Below, piece after piece: positions 6,441-13,350 of a DNA stretch of 24,301 nucleotides (positions are counted from its first letter, which is position 1; every line of letters starts with the position of its first letter). The notes under the pieces were generated by a model. It saw only the letters and a program-made list of their open reading frames with translations, was not told where the DNA came from and did no database searches. The position numbers and the translations under genes were made by a program. Source of the DNA: an uncultured Oscillospiraceae bacterium (GTDB lineage: Bacteria; Bacillota; Clostridia; Oscillospirales; Oscillospiraceae); NCBI GenBank assembly GCA_900763675.1, contig CAAFLE010000090.1, positions 1 to 24,301 of the forward strand. Direction: 5' to 3'.

Positions 6441-6479
6441 AAAGGCGTCTTGGAGAGCGATCTCCGAGACGCCTTTTTT
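6441..6479 (+). terminator. Attenuator-like terminator in the glnN leader
   Basis: Arms 6444-6456 and 6461-6473 form a 13-bp stem with one G-U pair (flanking AAA/TTT can extend it). The loop is GCGA and six T follow at 6474-6479. It lies between the promoter and the glnN start codon, so most transcripts should stop unless antitermination occurs. If the top A-T pair opens, the loop reads AGCGAT, which has A at position 1 and G at position 4, the pattern known for ANTAR-bound hexaloops. A canonical first hairpin is not clearly present: GCCC-ATCGA-GGGC at 6428-6440 straddles the predicted start. Confidence 0.88.
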
Positions 6480-6504
6480 ATTTTCCGAAAAGGGAGTGGA
6501 TCGA

Positions 6505-8601
6505 ATGAAAACCGTACCGGAATATTTTGGGAGCATGGTGTTTGACGACCGCGTGATGAAGGCAAAGCTGCCGTATGACGTGTATGTTTCGCTGAAAAAG
6601 ACGATGTACGAGGGCGGCACGCTCGACACCGCTGTTGCCAACGCCGTGGCGGACGCCATGAAGGAGTGGGCGGTCGAAAAGGGCGCAACGCATTATACCC
6701 ACTGGTTCCAGCCGCTCACCGGCAGCACGGCGGAAAAGCACGACAGCTTTATCTCCCCGTCGCCGGACGGCGGCGTCATCATGGAGTTTTCTGGCAAGGA
6801 ACTCATTCAGGGCGAGCCGGACGCATCGAGCTTCCCCTCCGGCGGTCTCCGCGCCACGTTTGAAGCACGCGGCTACACCGCATGGGACCCGACGAGCCAC
6901 GCCTTTATCAAGGACAAAACGCTCTGCATTCCGACGGCGTTCTGCTCCTACGGCGGCGAAGCACTCGACAAGAAAACGCCGCTGCTGCGCTCGATGCAGG
7001 CGCTCAACAAGCAGACGCTGCGCGTGCTGAAGCTCTTCGGCATGGACGATGTGAAATGCGTCCGTCCGTTCGTCGGACCGGAGCAGGAGTATTTTCTCGT
7101 GGACCGCACCATGTACGATAAGCGCGAGGATCTCATGTTCTGCGGGCGCACGCTTTTCGGCGCAATGCCGCCGAAAGGGCAGGAGATGGACGACCACTAC
7201 TTCGGCGCGATCAAGCCGCGCATCGCGGAGTTTATGGCGGACCTCAACGAGGAGCTGTGGAAGCTCGGCGTGCTGGCAAAGACGGAGCATAACGAGGTCG
7301 CCCCCGCGCAGCACGAGCTTGCGCCGATCTTCACCACCGCGAACATTGCCACCGACCACAACCAGCTCACCATGGAGGTGATGAAAAAGGTCGCGGCGCG
7401 GCACGGTCTTGTGTGCCTGCTGCACGAAAAGCCGTTCGACGGCGTCAACGGCTCGGGCAAGCACAACAACTGGTCGATCTGCACCGACACGGGCGTAAAT
7501 CTTCTCAAGCCCGGCGACACGCCGCACCAGAACGCCCGGTTTCTGCTGTTCCTGTGCGCCGTGATCCAGGCGGTGGACGATTATCAGGACCTGCTCCGGC
7601 TCTCGGTCGCAACGGCGAGCAACGACCACCGTCTCGGCGCGAACGAGGCGCCTCCGGCGGTCGTGTCCATCTTCCTCGGCGACGAGCTGGGCGCGGTGCT
7701 GGACGCCATCGAAAACGACGCGCCCTACACCGGCAGAGAGAAGATCGTGATGAAGCTCGGGGCGCACGTGCTGCCGCGCTTTGTGCGCGATACGACCGAC
7801 CGCAACCGCACCTCGCCGTTCGCGTTTACCGGCAACCGGTTCGAGTTCCGGATGGTCGGCTCGTCCGATTCCATCGCCTGCTGCAACGTTATGCTCAACA
7901 CCGCCGTGGCGGAATCGCTGCGCCAGTACGCCGACGAGTTGGAAAAGGCGGAGGATTTTGAGGGTACGCTCCATACGCTCATCCAGCGCACCATCCGGGC
8001 GCATAAGCGCATCGTCTTTAACGGCAACGGCTACGACGATGCATGGATCGAAGAGGCGACGGAAAAGCGCGGACTTCTGAATCTGCGCACGACGCCGGAC
8101 GCGCTGCCGTATCTCACCGCGCCGAAGAACGTTGCCATGCTCACGCGCCACAAGGTCTATTCCGAATCCGAGCTGCGCTCGCGCTGCGAGATCAATCTCG
8201 ACAATTACCGTAAGACCGTCCATATCGAGGCGCAGACGATGCTCGACATGGTGCGCCGGGAAATACTCCCCGCCGTGACGGCGTATGCCGACACGCTTGC
8301 CGAAGGCGTCAACGCCCGCCGCGCCGCCGTGGGGGCGTCCGTCGGCGGCTATGAGACGCGGCAGATCGAAAAGCTCTCCGCGCTCACCGAGAAGATCGAC
8401 GCCGCGGCGGAGGAGCTGGAGTCCGCGCTGGAGACGTACCACGCCATGGACGATGTGCAGAAAGCCGCCGAGTTCATCCGCGACAGTGTTCTGTCGAAGA
8501 TGGCGGCGCTCCGCGCTCCGTGCGATGCGGCGGAAAAGCTCATCCCTGCGGCGGTCTGGCCCTTCCCGACCTACGGCGAGCTGATGTTCGGCGTGAAATA
8601 A
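6505..8601 (+). CDS. glnN: Glutamine synthetase type III
   Basis: Length is 698 aa, the normal size for GSIII (about 700-730 aa), a large dodecameric ATP-dependent enzyme found in Bacteroides, cyanobacteria and clostridia. Family motifs include FEARGYTAWDPTSHAFI, CIPTAFCSYGGEALDKKTP, RPFVGPEQEYFLVD, KTEHNEVAPAQHELAP, EKPFDGVNGSGKHNNWS and NRTSPFAFTGNRFEFRM. The ATG at 6505 has AGGGAG eight bases upstream; a GTG three codons earlier lies inside that site. It has its own consensus promoter and a leader terminator, and is followed by an intrinsic terminator, so it is monocistronic. It diverges from the operon carrying the type I-like enzyme and the ANTAR regulator, which suggests joint nitrogen control. 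Confidence 0.97.
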   Translation: MKTVPEYFGSMVFDDRVMKAKLPYDVYVSLKKTMYEGGTLDTAVANAVADAMKEWAVEKGATHYTHWFQPLTGSTAEKHDSFISPSPDGGVIMEFSGKELIQGEPDASSFPSGGLRATFEARGYTAWDPTSHAFIKDKTLCIPTAFCSYGGEALDKKTPLLRSMQALNKQTLRVLKLFGMDDVKCVRPFVGPEQEYFLVDRTMYDKREDLMFCGRTLFGAMPPKGQEMDDHYFGAIKPRIAEFMADLNEELWKLGVLAKTEHNEVAPAQHELAPIFTTANIATDHNQLTMEVMKKVAARHGLVCLLHEKPFDGVNGSGKHNNWSICTDTGVNLLKPGDTPHQNARFLLFLCAVIQAVDDYQDLLRLSVATASNDHRLGANEAPPAVVSIFLGDELGAVLDAIENDAPYTGREKIVMKLGAHVLPRFVRDTTDRNRTSPFAFTGNRFEFRMVGSSDSIACCNVMLNTAVAESLRQYADELEKAEDFEGTLHTLIQRTIRAHKRIVFNGNGYDDAWIEEATEKRGLLNLRTTPDALPYLTAPKNVAMLTRHKVYSESELRSRCEINLDNYRKTVHIEAQTMLDMVRREILPAVTAYADTLAEGVNARRAAVGASVGGYETRQIEKLSALTEKIDAAAEELESALETYHAMDDVQKAAEFIRDSVLSKMAALRAPCDAAEKLIPAAVWPFPTYGELMFGVK

Positions 8602-8613
8602 ATGATTCTCCCA

Positions 8614-8653
8614 GCGCCCCGCCCCCGGGCATTCCCCGGCGCGGGGCGCTTTT
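8614..8653 (+). terminator. Intrinsic terminator after glnN
   Basis: GCGCCCCGC (8614-8622) pairs with GCGGGGCGC (8641-8649), with additional G/C pairing possible inside the loop, and is followed by TTTT. It starts 12 bases after the glnN stop codon. Confidence 0.8.
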
Positions 8654-8658
8654 CGCTG

Positions 8659-8687
8659 TTGCGAAACGAACGGGGATGTGGCATAAT
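8659..8687 (+). promoter_or_regulatory. Putative extended -10 promoter of the DUF1275 gene
   Basis: TTGCGA (8659-8664), a 17-base spacer and CATAAT (8682-8687) with an upstream TGG make an extended -10 element. The start would fall near 8694, only about three bases before the first ATG at 8697, so the mRNA may be leaderless. Confidence 0.6.
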
Positions 8688-8696
8688 TGACTTGCT

Positions 8697-9395
8697 ATGA
8701 AAAAGAATGTTTTCTCCATTTTCCGCCCGTCCAATGGGCAGATGTCCGATTCGCTGCGGACGGCGGCGTTTATCGTCCTCTCCGGCGGCTTGCAGGACGC
8801 CTATACCTATCTCTGCCGGGGCAAGGTGTTTGCCAATGCGCAGACCGGCAATATCGTTTTGTTCAGCGCCTATCTCTTTGAAGGAGAAACGGCGCACGCT
8901 ATGCGCTATCTCGTGCCGGTGGCTTCGTTCGTCCTCGGCATTTTTGCCGCGGAGTGCATCCATCGGCGGTATAAGCGCATGGAGAAGATCCACTGGCGGC
9001 AGCTCATCGTTCTCGCGGAGATCGTGCTGCTCGCCGCGGTCGGCTTTCTGCCGCAGACGCTCAACACGGCGGCAAACGTCCTCGTCTCTTTCGTCTGCGC
9101 CATGCAGGTGCAGACGTTCCGCAAGGTGCGCGGTCACGCCTACGCCAGTACGATGTGCATCGGCAATCTCCGCAGCGGCACGGAAGCGCTGTGCGAATAC
9201 TTCCACGACCGCGACCGCATGGTGCTGCGGCGTGCGCTGACGTATTTCGGCGTGATCCTTCTGTTCGCGCTCGGCGCGGGCGTGGGCGCGTGGCTCACGG
9301 CGCGGCTCGGCGAGCGGACCATCTGGGTCTCGTGCGCTCTGCTGGCGGTGAGCTTTGCTCTGATGTTCCGGCACGACAGAAGGGAGAATCCATGA
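8697..9395 (+). CDS. DUF1275 (YoaK-like) membrane protein
   Basis: Length is 232 aa with about six hydrophobic membrane segments. Family-typical features are the N-terminal stretch SGGLQDAYTYLCRGKVFANAQTGNIV, the middle segment AMQVQTFRKVRGHAYASTMCIGNLRSGTEAL and a hydrophobic C-terminal pair of helices. The molecular function of DUF1275 proteins is not established. There is no Shine-Dalgarno sequence before ATG 8697, and the predicted start of transcription is almost at this codon. A second in-frame ATG (MSDSLRT, codon 16) also lacks a good site. The stop overlaps the next gene's ATG by four bases (ATGA), so the two genes are translationally coupled. Confidence 0.85.
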   Translation: MKKNVFSIFRPSNGQMSDSLRTAAFIVLSGGLQDAYTYLCRGKVFANAQTGNIVLFSAYLFEGETAHAMRYLVPVASFVLGIFAAECIHRRYKRMEKIHWRQLIVLAEIVLLAAVGFLPQTLNTAANVLVSFVCAMQVQTFRKVRGHAYASTMCIGNLRSGTEALCEYFHDRDRMVLRRALTYFGVILLFALGAGVGAWLTARLGERTIWVSCALLAVSFALMFRHDRRENP

Positions 9396-11431
9396 AAAAG
9401 CCCATCATCCTTGCCCCGGCGGGCGGCTTTGCCGCCGTGACGGCGGCGGTGCGCTGCGGCGCAGACGCCGTGTATCTCGGCGCAAAGAATTTCAACGCCC
9501 GGCGCAACGCTGAAAACTTTGACGATCTCGCTCTGCCGGAAACGGTGCGCTTCTGCCACGAGCGCGGGACGAAGGTGTTCGTCACGGTCAACACGCTCGT
9601 GACCGACGCGGAGACCGACGCGCTCATTGAAGAGGCGGATGCCATCGCTGCATCCGGCGCGGACGCCGTCATATTGCAGGACGCCGCCGTTATGCGTCTT
9701 TTCCGCGACCGGTACCCGGCGCTGCCGCGCCACGCCTCCACGCAGACCGCCGTACACAATCTCGACGGAGCGCTGTATCTTCAGGATCTCGGCTGCGAGA
9801 CCATCGTTCTCGCCCGTGAGCTGACGCTCTCGGAAATGGAGAAGATCTGCGCCCGGCTCACGACGGCGGAGGCAGAGGCGTTCGTCCACGGAGCGCACTG
9901 CATGAGCGTTTCGGGCGCGTGCTATCTCTCGGCGATGCTCGGCGGGCGCAGCGGCAACCGCGGACTGTGCGCCCAGCCGTGCCGGCTCGACTGGCGCTGC
10001 GGCGCAGGCGATCATGCGCTTTCTCTCAAGGATATGTCCCTGCTGCGCCATGCGCGGGAAATGGCAGACGCCGGAATTACGACCTTCAAGATCGAAGGGC
10101 GCATGAAGCGCCCGGAATACGTCGCCGCCGTTGTGACTGCCTGCCGCCGGGCGCTCGCCGGGGAAGCATACGACGAGGAGGCGCTCCGCGCCGTATTCTC
10201 CCGCAGCGGCTTTACCGACGGCTATCTCGTCGGAAAGCGCGATAAGTCCATGTTCGGCTACCGCACGAAGGAGGATGTGCAAAGCGCGGAAAAAGTGCTG
10301 AAATCGCTTGCCGCGCTCTACGAAAAGGAGACGCCCCGCGTCGGCGTTTCCATGGCGTTTTCGCTGAACGGGGCGCGAAGCGCCCTCACCGTTTCGGACG
10401 GCGAGCATACGCTTATCGCCGTGGGCGCGGCGCCGGAACCGGCGCGAAACCGTCCGCTGACGGCGGAGAGCGCCGAAAAGAATCTCGTAAAAACCGGCGG
10501 CACGCCGTTTTATGTGACGGAGTTTTCCGCCGATGTGCCGGACGGCTGTATGCTCCCGGCGAGCGCTCTCAACGCGCTGCGGCGCGATGCGCTCTCGGCG
10601 CTTCTGGAAGAGCGCGGCGCGGCGAAGCCGTGGGAGCGCTCGGACGCGGTCCGCCCCGCGCCGCCGGAGCGGCGCGACCGGACCCGTACCGGCGAGCTGT
10701 GGGCGCGGTTTGCCGCGCCGGAGCAGATCCCGGCGGGGGAGATGCCGGACAAAATTCTTCTGCCCGTGGAGCGTATTACGCCGGAGATCGTGGCGCGGTA
10801 CGGTGAGAGACTCATCGGCGAGCTGCCTGCAATCGTCTGGCCCGAGGATGAACCGGCGCTCGAAGAGCGCGTTGCCGCGCTTGCGGCGGCGGGGCTGCAC
10901 TCGGCGTACGGCGATAATATCTATGCCATTCCGCTCTCACGGCGGCATTCTCTCGCACTGCACGGCGGCGCGGGACTGAACATTCTCAACACCGAGGCGC
11001 TGCGGCACTATGAGGAAGCGGGGCTGGTAAGCGTCACGGCGTCGTTTGAGCTTTCCATGCGCGGCATCCAGTTGCTGGGCGGTCATATCCCCGTCGGCGC
11101 GATCGTCTACGGGCGGCTGCCGCTCATGCGCTTTCGCAACTGCCCGCTGCGGGCGCAGACCGGCTGCGCGGCGTGCCGGGCGCGGGGCGAGCTGACCGAC
11201 CGGCGCGGCGTGAAATTCCCCGTCGAATGCGGGGAGCGGAAATACTCAACGCTTTTGAACAGCGTACCGCTGCATATTGCGGACCGGGACCTGCGCGGAC
11301 TGGATCATAAGATTTTGTGGTTTACCCGCGAATCACCGGCGGAGTGCGCCGCCGTTGCGGCGGACTACCGCTCCGGCAGAAAATCGGACCAAGAGCGCAC
11401 CGGCGGACTGTACTACCGGGAGCTGCTGTAA
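9392..11431 (+). CDS. U32 family (peptidase-like) protein with DUF3656-type C-terminus
   Basis: Length is 679 aa. Residues 1-300 form the U32 domain, starting APAGGFAAVTAAVRCGADAVYLG. The family signature near 168-180 reads EAFVHGAHCMSVSGACYLS and fits except for His before the first Cys, where a hydrophobic residue is usual. Cys170, Cys177, Cys193 and Cys197 form the conserved quartet. U32 proteins were first called collagenases, but several (RlhA, TrhP) act in prephenate-dependent hydroxylation of 23S rRNA or tRNA uridine or cytidine. The long C-terminal half holds a second Cys-rich motif (MRFRNCPLRAQTGCAACRAR). The start has GGGAG upstream and overlaps the DUF1275 stop. RNA modification is more likely than proteolysis, but this is inference from relatives. 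Confidence 0.87.
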   Translation: MKKPIILAPAGGFAAVTAAVRCGADAVYLGAKNFNARRNAENFDDLALPETVRFCHERGTKVFVTVNTLVTDAETDALIEEADAIAASGADAVILQDAAVMRLFRDRYPALPRHASTQTAVHNLDGALYLQDLGCETIVLARELTLSEMEKICARLTTAEAEAFVHGAHCMSVSGACYLSAMLGGRSGNRGLCAQPCRLDWRCGAGDHALSLKDMSLLRHAREMADAGITTFKIEGRMKRPEYVAAVVTACRRALAGEAYDEEALRAVFSRSGFTDGYLVGKRDKSMFGYRTKEDVQSAEKVLKSLAALYEKETPRVGVSMAFSLNGARSALTVSDGEHTLIAVGAAPEPARNRPLTAESAEKNLVKTGGTPFYVTEFSADVPDGCMLPASALNALRRDALSALLEERGAAKPWERSDAVRPAPPERRDRTRTGELWARFAAPEQIPAGEMPDKILLPVERITPEIVARYGERLIGELPAIVWPEDEPALEERVAALAAAGLHSAYGDNIYAIPLSRRHSLALHGGAGLNILNTEALRHYEEAGLVSVTASFELSMRGIQLLGGHIPVGAIVYGRLPLMRFRNCPLRAQTGCAACRARGELTDRRGVKFPVECGERKYSTLLNSVPLHIADRDLRGLDHKILWFTRESPAECAAVAADYRSGRKSDQERTGGLYYRELL

Positions 11432-11451
11432 GAGAAAGGGAGGATCATGCT

Positions 11452-11760
11452 ATGGCGACCGGCGCGGAATTCTTTGCGCAGCTGGAAAAGCGCTTCAACC
11501 AGCTCCCCGCGGAGGAGAAGCTGGATAAGATCGTGGAATATCAGAAAAAGCTCACGGCGCTGAAGGAACAGGGGCTTTCCGAGGAGGACGCGGTGGCGCA
11601 GCTTCAAAAGGACCTGCCGCTTCCCAGCCCCGTGCCGCCGGAGAACAACGAGTACGGGCGCATATCGCACCCGAAAAAGCCGCTCGTGACCGGCACGCTC
11701 TACGCCGTAGCGCTTGCCGCTGTCCTTGCCGCGGCGGTGCTGTTCACAAAGCTTTTCTGA
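11452..11760 (+). CDS. Small HAAS/DUF1700-like membrane protein
   Basis: Length is 102 aa. Residues 1-50 are helical and charged (FFAQLEKRFNQLPAEEKLDK, then a segment ending LSEEDAVAQL), similar to the N-terminal HAAS/DUF1700 helical module found in PadR-linked membrane proteins. A Pro-rich linker follows, then one transmembrane helix at about 80-101 (the C-terminus is GTLYAVALAAVLAAAVLFTKLF-like). GGGAGG lies eight bases before this ATG. Another ATG five bases upstream is out of frame. It follows the U32 gene by 20 bases and is probably co-transcribed. Function is unknown. Confidence 0.75.
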   Translation: MATGAEFFAQLEKRFNQLPAEEKLDKIVEYQKKLTALKEQGLSEEDAVAQLQKDLPLPSPVPPENNEYGRISHPKKPLVTGTLYAVALAAVLAAAVLFTKLF

Positions 11761-11761
11761 C

Positions 11762-11789
11762 TTGACCGGGAGCCGGAATCTGTGATATG
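11762..11789 (+). promoter_or_regulatory. Possible promoter of the DUF2974 gene
   Basis: TTGACC (11762-11767), 16 bases, then GATATG (11784-11789) preceded by TGT as an extended -10. It begins one base after the previous stop codon. Moderate match only; readthrough from upstream is also possible. Confidence 0.4.
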
Positions 11790-11820
11790 GTATCCGGTAC
11801 AAAAGCCGGAGGTGGTATCT

Positions 11821-12969
11821 ATGCCGAACATACTGGACTATCTCACATGGCGCGGCGACGTGCCGTTTTCGGTGTCTCCGCCGAACGAGGTGGATAATTA
11901 TATCCACTGTAAGATCGGCACGCTGGATTTTTCCGGCATTGTGCCGGAAAACGAGCTGTATGTCCCGCTGCCGCAGGCGGTGGAGGCGTACTTTGCCGCC
12001 GGCGGCGCGGAAAAGCTGGGAGCGCTCAGCTCGCCGTATATCGCGCCCATGATCAAGCGCCTGCCGGAAACCGTGCGCTTCCGCGAGGTCATGCTCACCG
12101 GCTACCGCCATGTGCTGGACGAGGGAAAAACCGAGCAGTTCTCCGCACTCACGCTGCGTCTGCCCGGCGGGCTGCATTACGTGACCTACCGCGGCACGGA
12201 CGACACGATCGTCGGCTGGAAAGAGGACTGTCTGCTCACCGTCATGGACGAGATCCCCGCGCAGCGCGACGCGCTGGAGTATCTCAACTGGGCGGCGTCG
12301 GTCTATCCGGGCAAGCTCGCCGTCGGCGGGCATTCCAAGGGCGGCAATCTTGCCATGTACGCCGCCGCAATGGCGCCCGAGAGCGTGCAAAACCGCATCG
12401 GGAATATTTACAATAACGACGGTCCCGGCTTTCAGGAGAAAATCTTGCAGACCGAGGGCTATCAGCGCATCAAGCCGCGCATCAAGACCATTCTCTCCCA
12501 GAACGCGATGATCGGAACGCTCCTCTGGCAGGACTGCGACTATACGGTCGTGAAAAGCACCGCCGCCCTGCTCGGCGCTCACGACGGCTTCACGTGGGAG
12601 ACAACGCCGACCGGCTTCGTCCGCTGCGAGAGTCTTTCACCGTCGGCGCGGGCGTTCGACAAGGCGATGGAGCAGGTGCTTGGCGGCATGACGATGGAGG
12701 AGCGGCGGGAGTTCGTCGAAGAATTTTTCGGTGCGCTCACCGCGACCGGCGCCGTGACGCTCAGCGATCTCTCGGCGCGGATGCTGCGGGAAACGCTGCG
12801 CGTTGCCCGCGCCGTGCATCAGGAGCCGAGTCTGCACAAAATGGTCAATGATACGCTGGAAGCTATGGCAAAGGGCTACGCCGCGGAAAAAAACTGGAGT
12901 CTCAGCCGTCTCCGTCTCCCCTCCAACCCCCTCCGGCGAAAAAAAGCAAAAGAAGAAAACAAGGAATAA
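11821..12969 (+). CDS. DUF2974 (Mbeg1-like) alpha/beta hydrolase
   Basis: Length is 382 aa. It begins MPNILDYLTWRGDVPFSVSP, typical of this clostridial and streptococcal family. A lipase-like core follows: VTYRGTDDTIVGWKED, then the nucleophile elbow GGHSKGGNLAMYAA with the likely catalytic Ser, NNDGPGF with a candidate Asp, and LLGAHDGFTWE with a candidate His. No signal peptide is visible, so a cytosolic esterase or lipase is likely; the substrate is unknown. The ATG at 11821 is preceded by GGAGGTGG; an earlier in-frame ATG at 11782 has no such site. The C-terminal tail is rich in Lys and Arg. Confidence 0.85.
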   Translation: MPNILDYLTWRGDVPFSVSPPNEVDNYIHCKIGTLDFSGIVPENELYVPLPQAVEAYFAAGGAEKLGALSSPYIAPMIKRLPETVRFREVMLTGYRHVLDEGKTEQFSALTLRLPGGLHYVTYRGTDDTIVGWKEDCLLTVMDEIPAQRDALEYLNWAASVYPGKLAVGGHSKGGNLAMYAAAMAPESVQNRIGNIYNNDGPGFQEKILQTEGYQRIKPRIKTILSQNAMIGTLLWQDCDYTVVKSTAALLGAHDGFTWETTPTGFVRCESLSPSARAFDKAMEQVLGGMTMEERREFVEEFFGALTATGAVTLSDLSARMLRETLRVARAVHQEPSLHKMVNDTLEAMAKGYAAEKNWSLSRLRLPSNPLRRKKAKEENKE

Positions 12970-13108
12970 ATATAGAAAAACGGTCCTCTCCGACTTGAAT
13001 ACCTGCCCCAATAAAACGTACAGTCCTTGGGACTTTTACTGCTCGTCCTGTGACCCGGACGGGGACAACAAAGAGGGCTGACGCACAGGAAGGAGCGAGG
13101 GAAGCAGA

Positions 13109-13279
13109 ATGAAAAAAGCGGTGATCATTCTTGCCGTGATTCTCGGAGTTCTTCTGCTGGGAAATTGCGGCAGCGAATATGATGCGGAGGACTGGGGGCA
13201 ATACTACGACTGGGGCGACAGCCATTACTGGAACAGCCAGTCGCATTCGGTGGAAGTAATTCCTTGGAAAGCTCCCTAA
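13109..13279 (+). CDS. Small signal-anchored Tyr/Trp/Asp-rich peptide
   Basis: A 56-aa reading frame starts at ATG 13109, with AAGGAG and GAGGGA upstream. Residues 1-18 form a signal-like segment (MKKAVIILAVILGVLLLG) followed by Asn-Cys at 19-20. This is near a lipobox, but Asn at -1 is unusual for lipoprotein signal peptidase. The mature part is short, with three Trp, several Tyr and many acidic residues (DAEDWGQYYDWGDSHYWN). The 139 bases upstream hold no clear gene; a weak promoter-like TTGAAT with TACAGT about 18 bases later lies near 12995-13024. It ends just before a strong terminator. No family is recognised. Confidence 0.6.
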   Translation: MKKAVIILAVILGVLLLGNCGSEYDAEDWGQYYDWGDSHYWNSQSHSVEVIPWKAP

Positions 13280-13297
13280 AGGCTTCTTGATTGGATA

Positions 13298-13342
13298 AGC
13301 GGGGACGCCGCTCTGACGGTCTGTCAGAGCGGCGTCCCCGCT
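13298..13342. terminator. Very strong hairpin between convergent genes
   Basis: A perfect 20-bp GC-rich stem (13298-13317 with 13323-13342) has a 5-nt loop. A loose T-rich stretch follows on the plus strand (TTATTTT). It lies between the small peptide gene and the end of the oppositely oriented glycosyltransferase, so it probably stops transcription from both sides. Confidence 0.75.
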
Positions 13343-13350
13343 GCTATCCG

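Noticed and set aside
6478..8442. Long open frame (654 codons) antisense to glnN
   Set aside because: It mirrors glnN codon periodicity, matches no family I recognise, and glnN has complete GSIII motifs, promoter and ribosome site.
9140..10900. Long open frame (586 codons) antisense to the U32 gene
   Set aside because: Same pattern of a GC-rich shadow frame over a recognised gene; no start signals or domains.
12970..13081. Possible small Cys-containing peptide after the DUF2974 gene (frame ending at 13081)
   Set aside because: The frame overlaps the end of the DUF2974 gene out of phase and has no start codon with a ribosome site in the gap.
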